Positions 1 to 14,373 are shown, counted from the stretch's first letter. The stretch: 64,000 nt of DNA from Coenobita brevimanus (GCA_032717465.1 CM064663.1:14892989-14956988), one strand, 5' to 3'. Notes: generated from the letters alone by a model not told the origin. Numbers and translations: made by a program.

Positions 1-1960
1 AGAGGAGTGTGCTAAGTGTTCTTTTACATGCTGTTGCCATCAATGGCATACTTGATTCCTTGCCACAGAAGGTGTCTTCTTCCTTTCATGTGGATGACCT
101 AGTGATATGGTTTTCTGGTTCCTAGATGTATGCTATTGAAAGGAGGATGCAGCTGGTGCTGGAAAGGGTCGCCAGCTGGGCAGATTGGGGAGCTTTCCAT
201 TTTTCTTCAAGCATGAGTGTAGCAATCCACTTTTATTGATTAAAGGGGCTTGCACCTGCTACAGTGCATGGAGAAGGCTAAGTTTCTTGGCTTAACGTTT
301 GACTGTCAGGTTACTTGAGTGTTACATCTAAAACTTCTCTGAGTGTCATGTATGCAAGCAATGAATTTTTTGAAGGTACTGTCTTTATATCACACACCTA
401 GTGGGGTGCTGGTCAGAGTACACTCTTTCACTTGTATCAAGCCTTAGTGGGATCTAAGCTTGCCTATCGTTGTGAGGTCTACGCCTCCTGTGCTTTACCG
501 CAGCTTAGTGTCCTCAGTCCTTTGCATCATGCAGTTTTGTGTCTTGACACTGGTGCTTTCATATTCTACCCGATTCCTAGGTTATGCAAGCTGATGTTTC
601 TTCCTTTTGTGTACAGCACAAATGGCTGATCAGTTGCTGCTGGAATCGTGTAAGATATTGTCCAGAGTCATTTATTGCTGCTTGTGTATCATGGCAGTAA
701 TTTTTTCAGTATCATGTTTTTCATCCTCACACTCCACATTCCTTTGGGTACAGGGTTATGGGGGATTTAGGACTCTCTGCATAGCCTGTCTGCCCCAGTC
801 GGTTACAAAGAATTGCACCATGGTACCTTCCCGAGGCGCAAGTGGGCGGGGATTTTTAGGATACTATATCTTCTCTCTCTTCTCTGGCACTTCATCAGCC
901 ATCAGCTATTTTTGGAACATTCCATTCACAGAGGCACCCCTCCCTGTATATAAAGGTGGTTCAGAGTGACACACTTATTGTTTCTCATCGTCACACTCCA
1001 CATTCCTTTGCATACCGGGTCAGGCCGATTATGAGAGATGTAGGTTTATCTGCACTGTGTCTGTCCTGTCCAGCTCAGAAAAATCGCCCCATGGTGCCTT
1101 CCGAAGGTGCAGGTGTGCATGGATTCTGAGGTTACGAAGACTTCTGCCTCTTCTTGGGCTCTCCATCAGCTGTTTAGGAACACACGTCGGTTCACAGAGA
1201 AACCGTCCTTGAATACACAGATGGTTCAGAGTCAGACACTGGTATCAGGTCTGGGGTAAATTTCCCAGATTTTGTAAGGGCAGGAATTTTTCTAAATTCC
1301 ACAAATTTTACATCAGAATTTAATTCAGCTCATCCTCTGTCCTTGCCTGTCTCGAGTAAGGCGCATGTCTGTGTGGACGGCAATGAGATGGAAGATACAT
1401 TTACAAAATCCGTTTCTTCTTGATGACCCCTGCCAACTACCCCCTTCCTGCTTCCGAAATGAGACCATAGTTGAAGTATGTTATTCTTAATCTCTGGCAA
1501 AGCCTGTGGGATGCTGTTGTTAATAATAAATTAAGGGATTTTTTCAGAGGGTGTTAGTACCAAGGGTTCTCCCCTCCATGTCTTAGCGATTGGAGGTGGC
1601 TGTTGCCCTGTTACGCACTGGGCACTCATGGCTTAGTCATGAGTTCCTAATGTGTGGTGGGACTCAACCGTATTGCGCTGATTGCTTCGTTCCCCTTACT
1701 ATTCGTCACATGCTAGTCCTATGTCTGAGTCTGGGGGATCTGCAGTGGAGGTTTCTCCATAGGCATGGCAGGACGGATGGTTCCTTCTCACTGTCCTTCA
1801 TACTTGGAGGAGCCTCTGGCTATCTGATTGATATTCTTGTCTTAACCCATTTCCGCCCAGTGCCTTCAATATTGGGCGGAGGTGGGGCTTTTCAAAATCT
1901 AATAAAGCAGGGAACCTCAGGGTTTCGCGACTATGTGCCAATAGGAGGAGGGCAATAAGC
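1..1960 (+). pseudogene. Decayed RNase H-bearing non-LTR retrotransposon (RT end, RNase H, C-terminal zinc motif)
   Basis: This is the 3' two-thirds of a LINE polyprotein broken by many stops and frameshifts. Near 80-215 the forward translation shows a degenerate catalytic box (HVDDL where YVDDL/YADDL is usual), then a segment like the RT palm and thumb (ERRMQ..LERVASWAD). Positions 432-600 encode the usual SKLxY/GCEVY-type region. RNase H starts are visible as YKGGSE (~945) and YTDGSESDTG (~1215). Positions 1590-1790 encode the C-terminal 'RxGHxxL..H..C..C' region of Jockey/I-type elements. The element is dead. It lies past the last visible exon of the receptor gene on the other strand. The clade is uncertain; the layout is of the RNase H-containing kind. 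Confidence 0.75.
721..1245 (+). repeat. Diverged tandem duplication inside the decayed LINE
   Basis: Two copies of a ~263-bp unit lie head to tail. Both start with a 'tcatc.tcacactccacattcc' block (721 and 984) and both contain the 'catggt.ccttcc' and 'ggttcagagt' blocks. The second copy keeps a better RNase H start. The copies differ at many positions, so the duplication is old. Confidence 0.65.
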
Positions 1961-2437
1961 TTGGTACACTGCCACCAAAATCCCTCCCACAGGAACTCTG
2001 GGAGCTAATGGGCTAAGGATGTTGCCATTTTATCCTTGTTAGAGGCATCAACTTTGTCTGAGTAGCCTACACAGGTTTTAACGTTTATTCCACATCACAT
2101 AATCGAGCTGTTGCAGCACCACAATTTTCATTTCCAATAAATCAGTTTAATGCTCTTGTCATCTACGGGATATTTTTATTCATCTCAGGATATAACTCTT
2201 GGAAGACTTGGAATTAGTGATGTCTCGTTCACTACTAGGGATTTATCCGCAACTGGTTAAAAGTGCTTCTAGGTTGCAAAAACAGAATATGTAAGACATC
2301 ATCCTTGTGATATAAATAACTTCTTTACTACAATGATATTTTTAAAAATATTGCTAGCTTCAGTCATTATTACTCAGATAAGGAGTGATTTCGTGTATAA
2401 AACATATTAAGCCAAAAAATTAAATTCTCTTACCCAC
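1961..2437. other. No recognised feature
   Basis: AT-rich sequence downstream (minus strand) of the last visible receptor exon. It would be intron. I looked for the expected final exon encoding the third transmembrane helix and did not find it. Confidence 0.4.
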
Positions 2438-2624
2438 CTGCGATATAATCCTCAGACATTTATTAATCTGAGGTGTGTAGGGGGCATCATGAGGCACTGG
2501 CCAGGCTAATGAAAGCTGTAGCAACTTTTCCTTGCCTATATAAAAGGAGGAAGTGCCATCTAGTTTAGCAAAGTTCCAGGATATTATCAGCTGTAGGTTT
2601 AGCCAGGCAGCAAGATGGGCACTC
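2438..2624 (-). CDS. IR exon: lobe S2 (last visible exon)
   Basis: Acceptor atttcag and donor gtgggt bracket 187 nt. The first base completes an AAG codon from exon 8719-8853, then 62 codons follow, so it ends in phase 0. The peptide contains WLNLQLIISWNFAKLDGTS, an FYIGKEKLL block and AWPVPHDAPYTPQINKCL. The last block is the signature just before the third transmembrane helix of arthropod IRs. The next exon should start with the helix-leading segment and is not found to the left. Confidence 0.88.
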
Positions 2625-3063
2625 CTGAAATAAACACAAAAAATAGTTAAAATAATAATTAACTCAGACGCTTTCCCCACCTAGAAACAGCATGAGGTAT
2701 GATATATAAGATCGGAATATTCGGTACTGGGAGAATAACGCATAGCATGCCCAGTGGAATGGGCCACATAATCATTCGTACATCATTCAGTCCTGGCGCA
2801 TCGTCACATGCCAAACCATCTACTGGTTTTTTCTCCTTCAAATTCAGCTGACAAATGGCTTTTCAACTGGCTGTTAATATTAAAAGGTAAAAAACGATAA
2901 GAGCATATTCAGTATTAATAAACAGCTTCATACCCTTCACTCGAATGAACCACTCCTGCGAGTATGGACATAAATAATGGTTCATTTACGCTCAAACCAG
3001 GAAATATTTATTCAGATGAGAGACATATGGACAATGAAAGGATTCAACAACTGCTATACAACA

Positions 3064-3094
<31 letters not shown>

Positions 3095-6000
3095 CCTTTT
3101 CAAGCCTTTCATTTTCAGAGTTTCTCTTAATTCCTTTACTTGGAGGACGCATTTCCTATTTAGTTGTACTTAAAGTCAGATCACTGTATTCAGCCTGATA
3201 TGAAGGGATTATAGAAAGCTGTATCTGGCTTTTCAGCCTCTAAAGGTCTTCAGTATAATTGTGTGGGGATCATAAGATGTTAACATAAGGTATTTAGTGA
3301 ACAAATGTAGCATGAAAACTAACATGAACTGCGGCGATTTAGTCCACGGTTTCTTAGTTTGGAGGTTTCTGTCACTATTTCATCGAATATTTTATTGCAA
3401 AGGGAAAAAATCAATTATAAACGCGTTGTATTTTCTCGCTGTAATAACTGACAATAATGCCAGACAGTATTCTAAGTTCCCCCTGAATGACATGTAACCG
3501 ACATACTTCATATAACAGGGGTCACTGCTGAAATAGCTATTGTGGCTCGTATTATCTTTGGCTATGGAAGCTCCGTAACATCGTTTCCTATCTATCTATC
3601 TATCTATATACCTAGGCTGCTTCCCCCAAGGACAGGGAGGTAGCCGAGACAGGACGACACACTCCCCATTTACTCATCCATTCAAACACATTCATTCGCA
3701 TCTTAGCCCCAAAGGGGAGAACGGACAGATCCTCACCGCACCACACCGCACAAGGGTCAACTGCGCAATGCAATCAGTGACATCCGCAGCAGGGCCCGAC
3801 AGCAGAGCTGGTTTACCCCTGCCATATCATAACAGACTCATCCCCTTACCCGCACCTGACCTGACTAGTTGATCAGACCAAATGCGGGAGAATATCCCCT
3901 CAGGGCTGCGTCATCACTTATTCTTTCACAATTTCTCTCCATTTATTTCTGTCATGCACAGCCACTCTTCCTTGCTCACCAGACATCCCTCTCACATCCA
4001 GCGCTCTCTTCACACTGTCCATCCATTCTATTTGTGGTCTTCCTCTCAGCCTTACACCTTTCACATCAGATCTAGTTATCTTTTTCACCAATCGTTCATT
4101 ATCCATTCTCCATATGCCCAAACCATCGCAACACCCTCTGCTCAACTCTACCACCCATCTCCCGAACAACTCCAGTTCTCCTTTGCACTTCATCATTTCG
4201 CACTCAATCCATACGCATCACTCCACACATACTCCTCAGACACCTCATCTCCATTACATTCAAACTTTTCCTCTCTGCTACACCCATATTCCATGTTTCA
4301 GCCCCATATAACGCAGGCGGTACCAAAACATCCTCATACAGCCTCCTCTTTACATCAATTCTAAGCGAACGATATCTAAACACTTTTTTCAATCCTCCCA
4401 GCCCCTTTTTTACTTCATTTATTCTAAACTTCACTTCTGCATCTATTCTTCCATCCACAGCAACATGTGACCCTAGATATTTATAATACTCTGCATCATT
4501 TCCTAAGCGATTTATTTTGCGTATTGCACTTTACTGTTATACTCCGTGTTTTATAAATCCTCCAAACATCGCCATACTCTGCATAAATAACGTACAAAAG
4601 GATATTAATCAGCCACATCCAAAAATAAATCGTTATGAATGAGGTGCTAGGGAGCTTTCTTACCCAACTAGAATACGGCCTGTGTCTGAATGAGATGCAT
4701 TGCTTTGCGAAACAGACTAAACCTAAAACAAGTACTTCTTCGCTATTCTGGAAAATTGGATCAGTGTTAGTTGCATTTTTTAAAACTATCGGATCAGTAG
4801 GATACAGTTTCGGAGATCCAAAACCATAGGCAAAAATGTATTTATGAAATATTGTGAAAAACTACAAAAGAATAGACAAAAATTTTCATAAGTTTTGCTC
4901 AGTTATAGTTATAATTTGTGTTCCTCCAGCTTTATTTGTTCATAAACTATTGCCATGACTCTTTGTGAGGTCAAAATACCAAACAATTTATCCCCATACA
5001 GAATTATAATTTTTCTTCGGATAATAAGTAATTGTTTTAAGTAATTACATCACGTGGAAGTCACTGCTATAAATAGTCGAGAATAAATACAGTCAACAAA
5101 AGCACTAGCGAGACCCCTACGTTCTACTGTTACCTTCAGTCCAGTGACATTTGACTTTTTATCCATGCTATCTCCAAGAAATGTCATTCAGGTCTGGAGA
5201 GATTTTTAAAACAGGTGAGGAAGAATCGGACATCCATTTACCCCTTCATGACAAGAGATCTGCCTGAAGCAGAACAATGTCAACTGAGGAAACATGAATA
5301 AATGAAACAAATGCTTTCGAGGGCCAAATGCTAATCGGCTGTCAAAATATGTCGTTACCCACAAAATAATTTTGAAGATTCACAAAACTCTACAGAATTC
5401 AGTCACCGCGCTTCGCAAAAAAAGCCCGTCGATAATAACCCGCCCCATCCCGACGTTTTCTGGGCAGTGGTACACCCCAGTCCCGACATTTTTGGACCTT
5501 TTTTTTTTTTTTTCGCTCACCTGAGGTTTAAAATACTGGATTCAGGTACGAGTACCTCCTTACCTGGCTGGGTTTTCTAACAGGCTGGCACCAAAGAAAA
5601 CGAGTTCAATGGGAGGGTAACTATTTTATCCACTCATAAACAGTATTTATTTATTTACTTGGTACGAATTTATATGTAGTACAAGAGTATATTGGTTTTC
5701 AAACAGTAATATAGGCATTATAAGCATTGTTTCATTCACTAACTCATCACCATTCATGACCTTTTTTTCCCACATTACCTGATCATCATTTCTGACTGTT
5801 TCTTCCTCTAATGCTATGTAAACTTTGTCCTCCACATTGTCATCGATTGGGGAATCACATTGGCCCAGAATGTCTTTATTGGCCAGGTCACTGGTAACAG
5901 GTGAATTGCCGAGACAATGGCGTGCAGGGGGGGGGGAGAGGTTATGCGGTGTAAGACATTGTCCCTGCTTGGCATCTTGTAGAGGAATAGAGGAAGGTGT

Positions 6001-9000
6001 CCCGTGTATATGTGCCAAAAATCACTCGCGAAAATTGAAAATTGTGCAAATTAGGGACCTTGCAATGTTGCTGCATTAATTTACATCTCCGGGATATGAG
6101 TGCACATCATGTGAGGACGTGAATTCACGTCCCCGGGATGCGGCGGGTTAAAAAACATATAGCGGCTGACATTCGGGTGTCATTGATCATATCCACACCA
6201 AAAGTAATAGGTTTCTGTACATCCGCAGACACACACACGCTAGAAAAAAATTCTCTCTCCATCTTGCTAAAGGTGGACGGTAATGAGGTTTAAGAAACTG
6301 ACCCTGGGTGATAATTATCGTTATCTGTCGGTGGCCGAGTCTGTATCCTAATGGATGGGGGTTCAAATCCCTGCTGGGGCAGGGAACAGTTTATGGATTT
6401 GAATTTGGTTAAAAAGCAGACTTTACTGATCTGCTATCAGACCCGCTAACATGTCGAAACGACAACTTCGCTGATACCAGTACACCAGTCCTGTGTGAGA
6501 CATCCTTAGCATGTTTTAAATATGGATGGCTGATGTTAGTGCCGAAGTGATGACATGTGAAGGTGTATGGAGCAGTACGTAGAGGGACTGCTGGACTTCA
6601 AGGAATGGGCTCTGGTGCTTACACTCTGATTCGGACACATTTTTAAAAATCATGTTAAATTATCTTACTTGAAACAGTAACGTAAGACAATATAATATAC
6701 GGTATGTAAAGAACAAAATATACTTATAAATAATTGATAATGCCGATACATTTTCCCTTTCTTTTTCATTTGTTCATATACAGTACAATAGTTATTTTTT
6801 TCTACTGCAAATGTATATGACAAAAGATTTACATACATAAAAGAATCAAATTTATTCATTCAAGCATCCCAGTAAGTTTAATTATCATATGTCACTCAAC
6901 GTATCTCCGAAATACCAAAAAATTATGTAACAAGTCATCACCCATTACCCCACTAAAATCTTCAGACGATAACAATATAAATGACTCACGTGGTAAAGCG
7001 AATATTCTTACTAGTACATCTGCAAGAATTGCTGCATTACAAGAAGTCAGCTACAACGTCCCAGTAGTAGAATTTGACTCTCCCGAAATTGCTCCACTTA
7101 CTGTAAAATACAGACTAGATACATACAATCCATCCTAGACAATTTAGCAACCAACAAAGCTCCAGGCCGAGGTCGAATTCCCCCAATTGTCTTGAAAAAG
7201 TGCTCCCCAGAACTTGCTTATGTTGTAGCTAAATTATTCAGGCTATGCTTACGTACTTCTTCATTCCCTAATTCCTGGAAGGAAGCCAATACCAACCCAG
7301 TTCTGAAAAAAGGAAGTTCCTCTGACCCCTCTGATTACAGACCAATATTTATCAGATCTTCTCTTGGTAAAGTATTTGAAATTACAGTGAATAAGCACAT
7401 AATTAAACATACTGAATTTAACAACTTAATTAGTGATAGGCAGTATGATTTTTGCCACGAAAGATCCACTATCGATATACTCAGTCTCCTGACTCACACC
7501 ATCCACCAATCAGTTGACCAACATGGAGAAACTGATGGAGTAGCCTTTGATATTTCTAAAGCTTTTGACAGAATGTGGCACCATTCCCTGCACTCTAAAC
7601 TCCCTTCCGATGTACTAACATATTTTGTTTTTATGATTTCCTTGTATATTTCAGCGACAGAAATATAAAAGTAGATGATGTATACTCAAATATCCTTCAG
7701 TGACCAACGGCGTGCGACAAGGATCAGTTCTGGCTCGAACCATATTCGTAATTCATATTAATGATCCCTTATCTGTCACTCATAATCAGTTCATTCATAT
7801 GCAGATGACTCAACACTTCACAGTTCACATACACTTAAACACTCATTCACAAATTTTCATCTCTCTAACTCACAACTCAGTACAGCCATCTCCATAAAAC
7901 AAGACTTATCTAGGATGACTGAATGGGGACAAAATAACCTTGACTCATTTAATGCTAGTACAACCAAATATATACGGTTTACTAATAGACAGATAGTGCC
8001 AGATTCCTATATTACCTTCAGTGCCACTAATATTCCTATCTCCAAAAGTATTGAAATTCACTGTGTTTCACTTAACAATGCCCTCACCTGGACCTCTCAT
8101 GTCAAATCATTTGCTAAAGCTGCCTCAGAGAAATTTGGATTATTGTGCAGAGTTCGTAGCTTCTTCACTGATGAGCAGTTAGCAGTTGTTTATAAGAGTC
8201 ATGTGCACTCTCAGCTGGAATACTGCTCACCCTTGTGGAATGGAAGGGGACAGGTTGCACTAAAACAACGAGACAAAATCAGAATATAGCTCTTAGAATT
8301 ATCAGTAACCTTGATATTACAAATAGACTTCCTCCCCTACAGGTAAGGAGTATTGCCTACGTTCCATTATTTTACAGATACTTTTATGGCAAATGCTCAG
8401 ACGAAGTTGCATCCATTGTGCCACCTCTCCATACCTTCCCTTGTGCTACACGGGCATCTGGTAGCGTTCATGACTGAAATGTCACACTACCATATTGCAG
8501 AACTTCCACCTATCAGAAATTTTTTATTTCCTGAACTGCATCTCTTTGCAACTAGCTTTCCAAGAGTTGTTTCCCCTCAAACTTCAACCTTCAGCTTTTC
8601 AAGCACAACTGTTACAGATTTTTATGAATCGAGGACACCAGTAATTTGGCGTATGAATTTTTTTAGTCATTTGTTTTTCCTTTCTCTGTTCTGTTCACTG
8701 TAAGTAAAACCAACTCACTTCATCTTCAGAGCTGCGTTGAATCCGTCCATATCATCTTCCTCGTCCATCATCCTCCCAAGTTCTCTAAAGGCACTTGATT
8801 CAGAGTTTAAATAGAACTTCTTGTATGTACCATTAGAAGATCTTATTGTCACCCTGTAACATGTACAAAATAAAATTGTTTAATTAGTATTACTACTGAG
8901 GCCCCTGGAATAACTTAACTTCAAGATACATTTAGTATTTTTTTTTTTTACTTTAAAAGTGGCCTAAAATTGCCATATTTGCATTTCGAATGCTAACTTG

Positions 9001-11679
9001 TGACAATTAACTAAAACCAAGATATGATGCCAGTCACGAAGAAGTGCAATTGAAAGAAAGCAAGAAGTAGTATTGTCTCTTCCTGACAATGAGTTTCGTA
9101 AAATAAGCTACAAAAAGAAAAAAAAAGGGCAAGTTAAATTGAAAGACCTATAGAGCTATAGTGTTTTTATTTGGTCTTTCTGTTTACCGTTTATTACAGC
9201 ACATTCCTTGCATTTATCCTATTGTAGTATAGGAATAATAAAGTTACCCAGCTGTCTGAATATATGATACGCAGTGAACTGAATAATTTCCAAAGTGCTA
9301 TAGGATGTGCAGATCTAGTCCACGTATTAAGGCAGACACTGGAGGAAGCATAAGCGAAAGACCGTACGGCAGTGATGTCTCTGGAGAACAATGCATGTGA
9401 AAGTGAATAAGGTTACGAGAGCGGGAAGCACAAAAGTAAAGAAAAAAAAAGAGAAAAAAGTAAACCCGGATGACGTAGTACGTGGTACTTGAGAATAACA
9501 TTTACTGACTCTTTCAGTGTTGCCCTGCTTCTGAACAGTCAGGGCTGAAAGTACCGTATCGAAGGATTTGAATAAAACACCCGCTCCTGAGTGAAAACTA
9601 ACTCACTGTGTGATGTGTTGGTTAATGAAGGAAAAAACAGAACTGCTCTGACGCTGTGATACAGCATAACCAAAGGGCCCCGCATTAACGTTAATGAGGG
9701 GAAAAACAGAACTTACGTTTCAGTTTCATCCAACACCTTTTCATCCAAACGTTTGTTCTTTGGTATCTCACCTGTCAACTACTTTGACAAGCTCCTCAAC
9801 TGTCTCTGGTCTGGGTGGCAGCCTTGGGAGGGTGAGGGAAGCGATTAGGCTGGCTCGATATGCTGTGCGCACCACGACACCGAAGAACAACCAAGTGCCG
9901 ACCAGGGTGTGGTTGGAGTGGCTGGTTGAGAGGCGTCCGTACAGTCCCTGGCCCAACAGGGTGCCCACAGACTCCAGCAACACCGACCCAGTACTCAGCA
10001 CTCCATGCCGAGTTTGCCACGTTTTCCTCCTCGTAATCTGTAAAACATACATATACAGTGATATACGTATATATACAATTATATGAATGTGTAGCTGTTT
10101 CTTTATTGTGTCATAGGGGCGAGCAGTGATGTTTCGGACAGTGGAATGGTTTTGATAATACAAGCCATGAAAGAAAGTGCACCTTCTCGCATCTGCTACC
10201 ATCAGGAAGACACACAATTCTAATGAGGTCATTCACACCATTTTTTTGTGGAGCTGCTTGGTCTGTCCAGTTTCGTAAAGTAAATTTGATCTTTTTCTGC
10301 ATTTCTTAATGTAATTTTTCGGCTACATATAGCACGCTGTAAAAGAGTGAAAATGTCATGGAATAGTCAGATATTGGTCATAGTGAGGGTATGATTTATT
10401 ATTCATTATTTTAGAGTTCATTTGATTAGGAATGGCTAAAGTTCTTTCTTTGTCGAAAAAGGCAGACCAAATTAAAATTGTATGAAAGCAGAATTAATTA
10501 ACAATTCCATGCTGTGGTTTCAAGAAATCAACATGTGTGAAGTAGCCTACCACTTACATGACAGTGGTGGCTGTAGTATAGGCTCGGGGTGGAAGTAACA
10601 ATCTTTACTCATGTGTACCATTAATATATATTCCAGCAAAGTGTTTAAGGATATGTTGTATAAAAACAGCAATATATATTCTTTAATTTCTTATTGCATG
10701 AATCTAACATCATCCAAGAAGAGTCGTTGTACTTATAGCTGTAAAATGAAACTAATATTTTTCCATTATATTTCTTCATCGCTTACTCTGATTTTCAGCT
10801 GTGAGTCTCACGTTAAACACTCACTTGAACCTATCGTCTGGAGTTAACTTGAAAAGATAATAGAATTAGCCTCACCAAGGCAGTGTTCATGGTGCTAGAA
10901 TAAGCAACTGTCTCCACTGACACATTCACCTAAATGTAAATCGTATACTGTTGGCTCATGTGATATAAAAGGGAAGAACAAGAAAACGCGACCATGAGAG
11001 GGTTAAATGCATCATTGTCCTCGGTGATTATAAAACAATAAAGAACAATGGCAACAGACAGATATGGCATCATATGGAACTTCGCTAAAATGAAGAACCA
11101 TATTGTGCTTCGCTAGAGTAGAGCACATTTGTGTAAAAATCCTGAAGGAGCTAAACAGAAGCACTGCCTTGTGAAAATATATTTTCGTGTGTGACTAACA
11201 CTGGAAGACGACCCCGGGCTGCTAATTGAGAATGTCCCACGTCTAACTTAATTATGATAAACAACAACAACCACAACAACAACAACAACAGCAATAATAA
11301 TAATAATAATAATAATAACACAAGGAATCGTTCTCTGCTGCCTATTACTACTAATACTGGATGTGCCCGTGCCTGACCACTTGCATGTTTACCTTGACAA
11401 GTGTGAAGCAGACAGTCAGCGTACAAGCCAAGACACCGATCCACACTTGGCCACTCAGTGGGTAGCAGAAGCTCAGCCAACTGGGTGTTATGACCGGCGT
11501 GGCCATGGCGAATTTAACAGCAGTTTGATCATAGGCGAAAGTGAAATCCCATCTGGAAACATTGTTAGAAATAAAGAGGCAAATTTGTAGATGTTATAGC
11601 CATTTGTTACATCCAACCATAGGAAAGAATCTGTTCTCGAACAAGAATGATAATAATGGTAATAATAATAATAATAATA

Positions 11680-11714
<35 letters not shown>

Positions 11715-12233
11715 TATTAGTATTATAATAATGTTATAATATCATTAATAACTAATAATAATAATTAAGAATGAAAGTAAAGGATTCCGAATCCGGATGG
11801 TAATTGTCCAGCAGAATATACTATTGGCCAAGTCCAAGATTTTGGCCATATCTTGATATGCTGAAGGTTTCATTTGATAGCTCAAGCCGATTATGAGATA
11901 TAATTCTGCCACAGGCATGCTGTAAATAACACTTGATTTTTGGCACTCATGTTTCTGACCTAAACCTTGACACTGAGTGCCCATTTTCGAACTCGGCCAA
12001 GATTTTAGCCATATCTTGATACCCTGAAGGATTCATATTGATAGCTCAAGCCGTTCATGAGATATAATAGTACTAAAGGCTGGTGATAAAAAGTAGTTGA
12101 CCTTTGGCAGCCATTTTGGTGACCTTGACCTTGACCCTGTGTGGCGACTTTTTCACACAGCCAAGATTTTGGCCATATCTTGAGGTCTTGAAAGTTTGAT
12201 GTGGATAGCTCAAGCCGTTCATGAGGTATGATG

Positions 12234-12275
<42 letters not shown>

Positions 12276-12692
12276 AGGCAGTGAAAAACATTATTGCTCC
12301 ACTTCGTAAGGTGGGCGATAACTAGAGGCCCTCCCAATGGGGGAATCACACCAGCCGCAAGCCGATACATATCTAGCGCGGCTTGGAACATGACCTTGAC
12401 CTTGACCTACTTTCACCAATTTCTAACTCGTAGGTTTTCATCCCTACTACACACCTGTAAAATTTTGTGATGATATCTTGAGCGGTTGCAAAGTTATCAT
12501 GGTAACAGACACACAGAGCTTGACCTTCTTTCACCAATTTCGAACTCATTATCGATTTTTTATCTACTACAGACCTGTAAAACTCTGTAATGATATCTTG
12601 AGCGGTTGCAAAATTATCATGCCAACAGAAACACTGACAGACAGACAGAAAGACGGACAGATTGAAAACAATACCAGCTTTGCTATTGCTCC

Positions 12693-12764
<72 letters not shown>

Positions 12765-14306
12765 CATTATTATTATTACAGCTGATGCTGAAGTCCCATC
12801 TGGAAACTACCGGAATATTACAAAATTTTTACATTTCCAGCTTCATCATCTTCCCATGGCTCCATGCATACCCTCCAGATCATTTCCTTTACCATCGAAC
12901 ATTGTCAGACTACAAGAAGCTACGGTATATTATTTACAACTCCATCATCATCTTCCCATCCATCTATCCTTCCCAGTTCTGTTTATTATGTTGGGAAGAC
13001 GAAAATAACCAAGAATTAGGAGCAGGTAAAATATTTTTCTCATAGATGAATCTATAGTCCTTCTTGGATGCACTGCCAGTCTATAACATGTTGATACTGA
13101 CATTTTTTTTTTTTTTTTTCATCGGCTGAAATAAGATTCTTTTTAAAAGATGAGTTAACCGAGCCAGTTTCTAACCCCTTCATTATGGGATGGACTTTCA
13201 TAGGCTTACTAATGTTGCTTAGTAACATAAGTGAATCAAAAGAAGTGTTATTATTCTGAACAAGCAAAAGAAGGTAATATATACAGAATGCAGTTCCACA
13301 TTTGTAGGCAGTCATTAGAAGAATGTTCTTGACTTTTGTGCACTGACAGATTCATTTTCTAGTTACTCCACTTTAGCAAGTACAACAAAATTCATAAATT
13401 ATTTTCCTCATCACTTACGTTATCTATAATAATTAATAAGACATTAGGCAATTTCAGATTAGATAGGCTATCTCTATCTTTTGACAATGTATTGCTTTTC
13501 TTTGCTGCATAAAACTATCTGGAATTGAACCGGATTATCAATAACAACAGTGAACACTGCAGTGCAAAGGTTACCCTTAGCTTAGAATCTCACCTCACTA
13601 GTTCTTGTGGAATAACACCATATATCACTGTTGCCATGAATGATTTACGAATCTGCACCTGATCTGTTACCTGCAAGTAAATATAACATTAAAATATAGA
13701 AATGAAAGCCCCAGTTTATATATATATATAGATAGACAGATAGATATTCTTGTGTGTCATTTTTACCATAAACTCTTTCAGCGAAATGTTTCGAATTAAA
13801 CGTTATGATGTAGCATTTCTTAAACCTTATCAAGATGCCCTTCCTAATTTGAAAGAAACTGATCATTTTAGTGCATAATAAAGTACGACCCAAAGGGTCC
13901 AAGTATAATAATGTATTGTTCTTCCTATGAAGAACGAAAGAAAATTCGTCACGTTTATTTCGAGATATCTGGACTGGACACAGTTTGAAAGTTTAGAGGT
14001 CATAGGCAGTGTGAAATACAGAATGATGAGAGTTCCTGATTTGATCATTTTTATACATGAGGACTGAGAAAGCCTGGTAACCCTTGCAAACAGGAAAAGG
14101 GACTGGGGTTCACTGCTTGGCAGATGTTATATGACTTCCGTTATTGGGAAGGGACAGAGGCATTACTTCAGAAGAGTAATGATCTTTGAAATGTCAATAA
14201 AATATGGCAGGATATGCAACGCTTCAGTGAAGTGCGAGAAGCACGGTGCCACAAAGAAGCATGGGGATGACAGGAAGGTATTCCTTTACCTCCACTGTGT
14301 TTTGAA

Positions 14307-14373
<67 letters not shown>

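Noticed and set aside
2659..2841. Hydrophobic open stretch on the minus strand, looked like a transmembrane exon
   Set aside because: The receptor frame joins 8719-8853 directly to 2438-2624 in phase with the expected residues. This stretch has no place in the protein and only a weak donor.
9290..9415. Possible receptor exon (minus strand, acceptor-like ttctccag, TSLPYG motif)
   Set aside because: The reading phase left by exon 9772-10037 does not give the TSLPYG frame. The exon at 8719-8853 fits both phase and family sequence.
10980..11010. piggyBac-like end (GAGAGGGTTAA) in the receptor intron
   Set aside because: No partner end with matching inverted repeat was found nearby; a short match of this kind can occur by chance.
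12478..13045. Long open stretches with poly-Ile or poly-Leu
   Set aside because: These are translations of the ATT microsatellite, not genes.
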